DNA of 64,000 nucleotides from Lentisphaerota bacterium. GTDB taxonomy: Bacteria; Verrucomicrobiota; Lentisphaeria; Victivallales; Victivallaceae. The stretch is from NCBI GenBank assembly GCA_015061625.1, contig SUWG01000003.1:62001-126000 (forward strand). Reading direction: 5' to 3'. Position 1 is the first letter of the stretch. The number at the start of each line of letters is the position of its first letter. A model generated the notes under the pieces. That model made no database searches, was not told where the DNA came from, and worked only from the letters and a program-made list of their open reading frames with translations. Positions 60,499 through 64,000 of this stretch are shown one piece after another. Both the position numbers and the translations under genes were made by a program.

Positions 60499-61560
60499 AT
60501 GAATTTGAAAAAAACAGGTGCAGAGGTTGAACTTTGCTTGAAATGGCTGTGTTCATCAGATCAGAATGTGGTGATTGATAAAGAAATTAATGATATTTTA
60601 TCGCTTTTGACCGATGAACATTGCGTTTGGCCGGCCGGAGTAAACGTTGACCGGTTGAAAACAGTTTTTGTTGAACCGCCGCCGCGGGTTATGAACCCGT
60701 TGGGTACATGGACAACATATTCAAACCGGAGACGTGAAAAAGTTGTTTCATATTGTGAAATGCTGTTGAATGACGGTCATGAAAAAGAATTTCTGGATTT
60801 CATTATTGATCTGTTTGAATGTGTGAAAAATGATTTTATTACTGTCGGTGTTATTTCTCCGGCAGACCGGGCTTGCAATACTGATAATGAGATCGATTTT
60901 AATCCATCGGGTATAATCCAGGCACTTTTAAGTGCAACAACGTTGGGATTTTTTATCCGGCAGTCGGTGGCAAACAGTAAAATCACCAGCGATAAAACAT
61001 TGGCGGTCTTAAGCCGTATCGTTGCTGTACTCGGACATTATTGCTTCAGAATTCTGGAACCGTGCAAAAATATTCCGCCGACCGGATATTTCAATGATAT
61101 GAAAGATTTTGCTTCCGGGGAGTTGTCACAACTTGCCGCAGCAATGAAACAAACATCATTGAGTTTTGAGGAGGTCGGGAAAATATACAAATCAGCACTT
61201 GCTGTCCGTCACCCTGATTGGTATAACGTTCAGAAGGCCTGCCACCCTGATCACGCGAAAGAAAGTACTGTTTATAATAGCAACGATTTGCTGGAATGTC
61301 CGGTTTGCGGAAAACATACAGACAGTCTGAAGCGTTGTAATTTTACCGGTGTGGGATTTTATCTGATATTCTTTTCTATTTACAGCCATGACATTACCGC
61401 TTGTCCGGAGTGTATGCGTAAGTGTATAAAGATATTGATGAAAAAATATATTTTCAGGGCAAATATTTTATATCCTTTTGTTCTTCTCGGTGCCTGGATA
61501 AATTTCTGTAAAATCAGGAAACGCGGACATTCCGGAAATCTTTTTAAAAAAGGATGGTAA
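60499..61560 (+). CDS. Protein of unknown function with C-terminal zinc finger and membrane helices
   Basis: 353 residues with TAAGGAAT upstream. The N-terminal two thirds are helical without known motifs. Near 275 CPVCGKHTDSLKRC and later CPECMRKC form a four-cysteine metal site around one hydrophobic stretch (GVGFYLIFFSIYS), followed by another (ILYPFVLLGAWI). It starts 16 bases after the zinc-ribbon gene, so probably co-transcribed. Confidence 0.6.
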   Translation: MNLKKTGAEVELCLKWLCSSDQNVVIDKEINDILSLLTDEHCVWPAGVNVDRLKTVFVEPPPRVMNPLGTWTTYSNRRREKVVSYCEMLLNDGHEKEFLDFIIDLFECVKNDFITVGVISPADRACNTDNEIDFNPSGIIQALLSATTLGFFIRQSVANSKITSDKTLAVLSRIVAVLGHYCFRILEPCKNIPPTGYFNDMKDFASGELSQLAAAMKQTSLSFEEVGKIYKSALAVRHPDWYNVQKACHPDHAKESTVYNSNDLLECPVCGKHTDSLKRCNFTGVGFYLIFFSIYSHDITACPECMRKCIKILMKKYIFRANILYPFVLLGAWINFCKIRKRGHSGNLFKKGW

Positions 61561-61703
61561 TTGTAAAAAATATGGATATTCATGAGTTCTATCGCGGTGA
61601 CTTATGCGTTGAATAAAATTACAAGGTGAAATTACGCTGAAACCGGAGTTGCCGTATCGGCTGCAGATGAAAATATAAATGTATAAAATAATGGAGTTGA
61701 AAA

Positions 61704-62216
61704 ATGAATCATATCGAAACTTGTTTCAAAAAGTATTGGGATTTTTCCGGTCGTGCCAGTCGCAGTGAATTTTGGAGTTTCTGGCTGTTTTGTATTGTAA
61801 TCAATATCATTATCGGTTTGGCAGGTCTGTTTGTTGATTTGCTGCTGACTTCGGATAAAAATCCTTTGGTTCCCGGTAGTGGCATAAGTTGGCCGGGCAT
61901 CGTTTTTTACTTATTGGTATTCATGCCCCAGTTGGCAGTTGTTTCCAGAAGGCTTCATGATTTGGATAGAGGCGCAGTGGATTTCAGTTTGTATATGATA
62001 TTTCTGTGGCTGCCCGCAACATTTTTGGATTCCGTTTTTTGTATTATGCCATGGGGGAATTTCATCAGCGATCTTATCGGTGATGAAAATATGGTTGCTG
62101 TTGTATTTATTTGCTTTTTGCTGTGCTTTGTTTCCGGTCTCATATTTTTGATCAACTTCTGCCGCCGGGGAACAGTGGGAGATAACTGTTTCGGTAAAGA
62201 TCCGCTTGCCGAATAA
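61704..62216 (+). CDS. DUF805 family membrane protein
   Basis: 170 residues with GGAG upstream. CFKKYWDFSGRASRSEFW, VVSRRLHDLDRG and GTVGDNCFGKDPL are the three DUF805 hallmarks, around four transmembrane helices. The family is widespread and its role unclear, sometimes phage-inhibition or stress related. Confidence 0.88.
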   Translation: MNHIETCFKKYWDFSGRASRSEFWSFWLFCIVINIIIGLAGLFVDLLLTSDKNPLVPGSGISWPGIVFYLLVFMPQLAVVSRRLHDLDRGAVDFSLYMIFLWLPATFLDSVFCIMPWGNFISDLIGDENMVAVVFICFLLCFVSGLIFLINFCRRGTVGDNCFGKDPLAE

Positions 62217-62333
62217 GTTTTTTTCCTGAATTTTTTCACCGATAAAATTTTTCCGGCCGTTGGAAAATGCGGCAAATGCCTTATAGTTGTAAAATGCAGA
62301 AGAAAATATTTTGCAACGGTAAGGAGAATGGCT

Positions 62334-63401
62334 GTGATAAAAAAGGTGATAATTATTCTGGCGGTGTTGTCCTGTGTGCTTCTGGCGGTGAATTTTTACC
62401 TGAATTACCGCAAAAATGCCATCTACCGCAATCCGGCATTCGCTTACGGTAATGGCCGTCTGGAAGCCACGGAAATAAGCATTTCCACCAAATTGCCCGG
62501 CCGCATCGAGGCGATCTATGTCAATGACGGCGATTTCGTCACCAAAGGACAACTTCTGGCTCTGATGCAGACCGATGTGCTTGAGGCTGAACTCGCCCAG
62601 GCGCAGGCCCGCAAAGAACAATCCGAAGCCACACTTACTGCCGCCCAAGCCGCCGTTTCCCTGCGCCAGAGTGAATATGAATCCGCTCTGGCAGTCGTCC
62701 GGCAGAAAGAAAGTGCTTGTGACGGAGCCAAAAAACGGTATGACCGGGCGGTGATCTTGCGTCAGGATGCGGCAATGTCGCAGCAGGATTTTGAGGTCGA
62801 TGAAACCTATTATCAAACCTGTACCGCTGAATTATCTGCCGCCCGGGCCGCCGCCCGCAAAGCCCAGGCCGCCATTGCCGCCGCTCAAGCCGAAGTTTCC
62901 GGAGCGCAGGCGGCGATCACTGCCGCCGGGGCGGATATTGCCCGTATTCAGGCGGATTTATCCGATTGCCGCCTGACCGCCCCGGTCGATGGGCGCATCC
63001 AATACCGCATCGCTCAAACCGGTGAAGTGCTTGCCGCCGGTGGCAAAGTGCTTAATCTCGTCGATCTTTCCGATGTTTACATGACCTTTTTTCTTTCCGA
63101 AGCCAGTGCGGGCAAAGTGAAAATCGGTTCCCCGGTGCGTCTGGTGCTGGATGCCGCACCGGAGAGACCCATTCCGGCGACGGTTTATTTTGTTTCCAGC
63201 GTGGCGCAATTCACCCCCAAAACGGTGGAAACGGCCGAGGAACGGCAAAAACTCATGTTCCGGGTCAAAGCCCGGATCGATCCGGAACTTCTGCGCCGTC
63301 ACCTTGCCGCCGTCAAAACCGGTCTGCCCGGCGTGGCATGGGTGAAACTTGATGAAAATGAGCCGTGGCCGCAATTTCTCCGGGCGGAGAGTGAAAAATG
63401 A
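62334..63401 (+). CDS. HlyD-family periplasmic adaptor (membrane fusion protein, YbhG-like)
   Basis: 355 residues. The GTG at 62334 is preferred because AAGGAG ends only one base before the ATG at 62328 but seven bases before this GTG in the same frame. N-terminal membrane anchor ([16 protein letters not shown]), lipoyl-like half ([20 protein letters not shown]), a long alanine-rich coiled-coil hairpin (about 75-205), second half ([20 protein letters not shown]) and beta-barrel. It links an inner-membrane ABC exporter to an outer-membrane channel. The next gene (ATGA overlap) encodes the ATPase. Confidence 0.9.
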   Translation: MIKKVIIILAVLSCVLLAVNFYLNYRKNAIYRNPAFAYGNGRLEATEISISTKLPGRIEAIYVNDGDFVTKGQLLALMQTDVLEAELAQAQARKEQSEATLTAAQAAVSLRQSEYESALAVVRQKESACDGAKKRYDRAVILRQDAAMSQQDFEVDETYYQTCTAELSAARAAARKAQAAIAAAQAEVSGAQAAITAAGADIARIQADLSDCRLTAPVDGRIQYRIAQTGEVLAAGGKVLNLVDLSDVYMTFFLSEASAGKVKIGSPVRLVLDAAPERPIPATVYFVSSVAQFTPKTVETAEERQKLMFRVKARIDPELLRRHLAAVKTGLPGVAWVKLDENEPWPQFLRAESEK

Positions 63402-64000
63402 CTCCTCTGGTTCAGGCGGAAAATCTGGAGTTCCGCTTTAAGAAAACTCTTGCTTTGAACCGGGTTTCGCTGTCGGTCTATCCCGGAGGATTATACGGTT
63501 TGATCGGCCCGGATGGGGTGGGCAAATCCACTTTGCTTTCGCTGATTTCCGGGGCAAGGCGTATGCAGAAAGGAAAACTTTTCTGTTTGAATGGCGATAT
63601 GCGTGATCCCCGTCACCGGGAAAAGTGCTGTCCGCAAATCGCCTATATGCCGCAGGGCTTGGGCAAAAATCTTTATTTCACTTTGACCGTGGAGGAAAAT
63701 CTGCAATATTTCGCCCGTCTTTTCGGGCATGATCCGGCAGAACGCCGCCGCCGCATCGACTTGTTGACCGCCAGTACCGGGTTGAAAGATTTTCTGGATC
63801 GTCCGGCGGGGAAACTTTCCGGCGGCATGAAACAGAAACTCGGCTTATGCTGTGCCTTGATCCACGATCCGGAACTTCTGATCCTGGATGAACCGACCAC
63901 CGGCGTCGATCCGCTGGCCCGGCGGCAATTCTGGGAACTTATCGACCGTATCCGGGAACAGAATCCGGCGATGGGAGTGATCGCCGCCACTGCTTACATG
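63398..64000 (+). CDS. ABC transporter ATP-binding protein, 5' part (YbhF-like)
   Basis: The frame is open to the window end and 201 residues are seen. Walker [10 protein letters not shown] near residue 39, Q-loop YMPQGLG, signature [12 protein letters not shown], Walker [14 protein letters not shown]. The GPDG variant of Walker A is typical of the first half of YbhF/YhiH-type double ATPases that pair with YbhG adaptors, so the full protein may hold two ATPase domains. Likely drug or small-molecule export. Confidence 0.9.
   Translation, partial: MTPLVQAENLEFRFKKTLALNRVSLSVYPGGLYGLIGPDGVGKSTLLSLISGARRMQKGKLFCLNGDMRDPRHREKCCPQIAYMPQGLGKNLYFTLTVEENLQYFARLFGHDPAERRRRIDLLTASTGLKDFLDRPAGKLSGGMKQKLGLCCALIHDPELLILDEPTTGVDPLARRQFWELIDRIREQNPAMGVIAATAYM

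Overview
The window most likely comes from a member of the Lentisphaerota (Victivallales-like, probably gut). The reasons are two DUF1559/H-X9-DG proteins with a type IV prepilin leader, several carbohydrate-active enzymes of the GH78, GH28, GH38 and DUF4091 types, stand-alone bacterial housekeeping genes of roughly even base composition, and a characteristic promoter form (TTGAAA-N16/17-TATATT). This placement is inference from gene content, since no search was run.

Layout. 1-12.1 kb: the end of a TPR protein with a 12-bp coding repeat, then a carbohydrate-degradation block (large exported hydrolase, prepilin-like protein, GH78 rhamnosidase-type enzyme, an M28 peptidase/AAC(3) fusion, an exported phosphoesterase). 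Two of these genes share an almost duplicated promoter. 12.2-23.6 kb: core metabolism (glnS, GT2-GtrA glycosyltransferase, gmk-coaC, ileS-apbE-nadE). 23.7-33.4 kb: a leftward polysaccharide locus running from a GntR-type regulator through a prepilin-like protein, a sugar isomerase-like protein, a DUF4091 protein and a GH38-like enzyme to one strong terminator. 33.7-42.1 kb: pyruvate:ferredoxin oxidoreductase, a GH28 enzyme, and zinc-ribbon, Sel1 and exported proteins. 42.2-43 kb: a structured RNA candidate, a chain of small hairpins and tRNA-His. 43.1-49.1 kb: a GcvH-like protein lacking the lipoyl lysine, HPr, a membrane glycosyltransferase, a DUF486 protein, ribulokinase and an SGNH hydrolase. 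49.2-56.5 kb: the replication region, with dnaA leftward, a likely oriC gap, a YraN-ComFC fusion with prmC, then an ATP-cone protein, dnaN and recF rightward. 56.5-62.2 kb: a run of small exported, zinc-ribbon and membrane proteins of unknown role. 62.3-64 kb: a periplasmic adaptor with an ABC ATPase that runs off the end.

The strongest unexplained signals are these. (i) Twin palindromes, one with a CCATGG core beside a 24-bp one, occur inside the first codons of two unrelated exported genes. (ii) A dispersed hairpin repeat is read in frame between two complete prepilin leaders of one protein. (iii) A promoter of about 78 bp with an inverted-repeat operator is shared by two distant genes. (iv) Catalytic or cofactor residues are lost in the GcvH-like protein and in the glutaminase half of NadE. 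(v) Two unusual gene fusions are present. (vi) Two arrays of the same 9-bp unit lie 41 kb apart.
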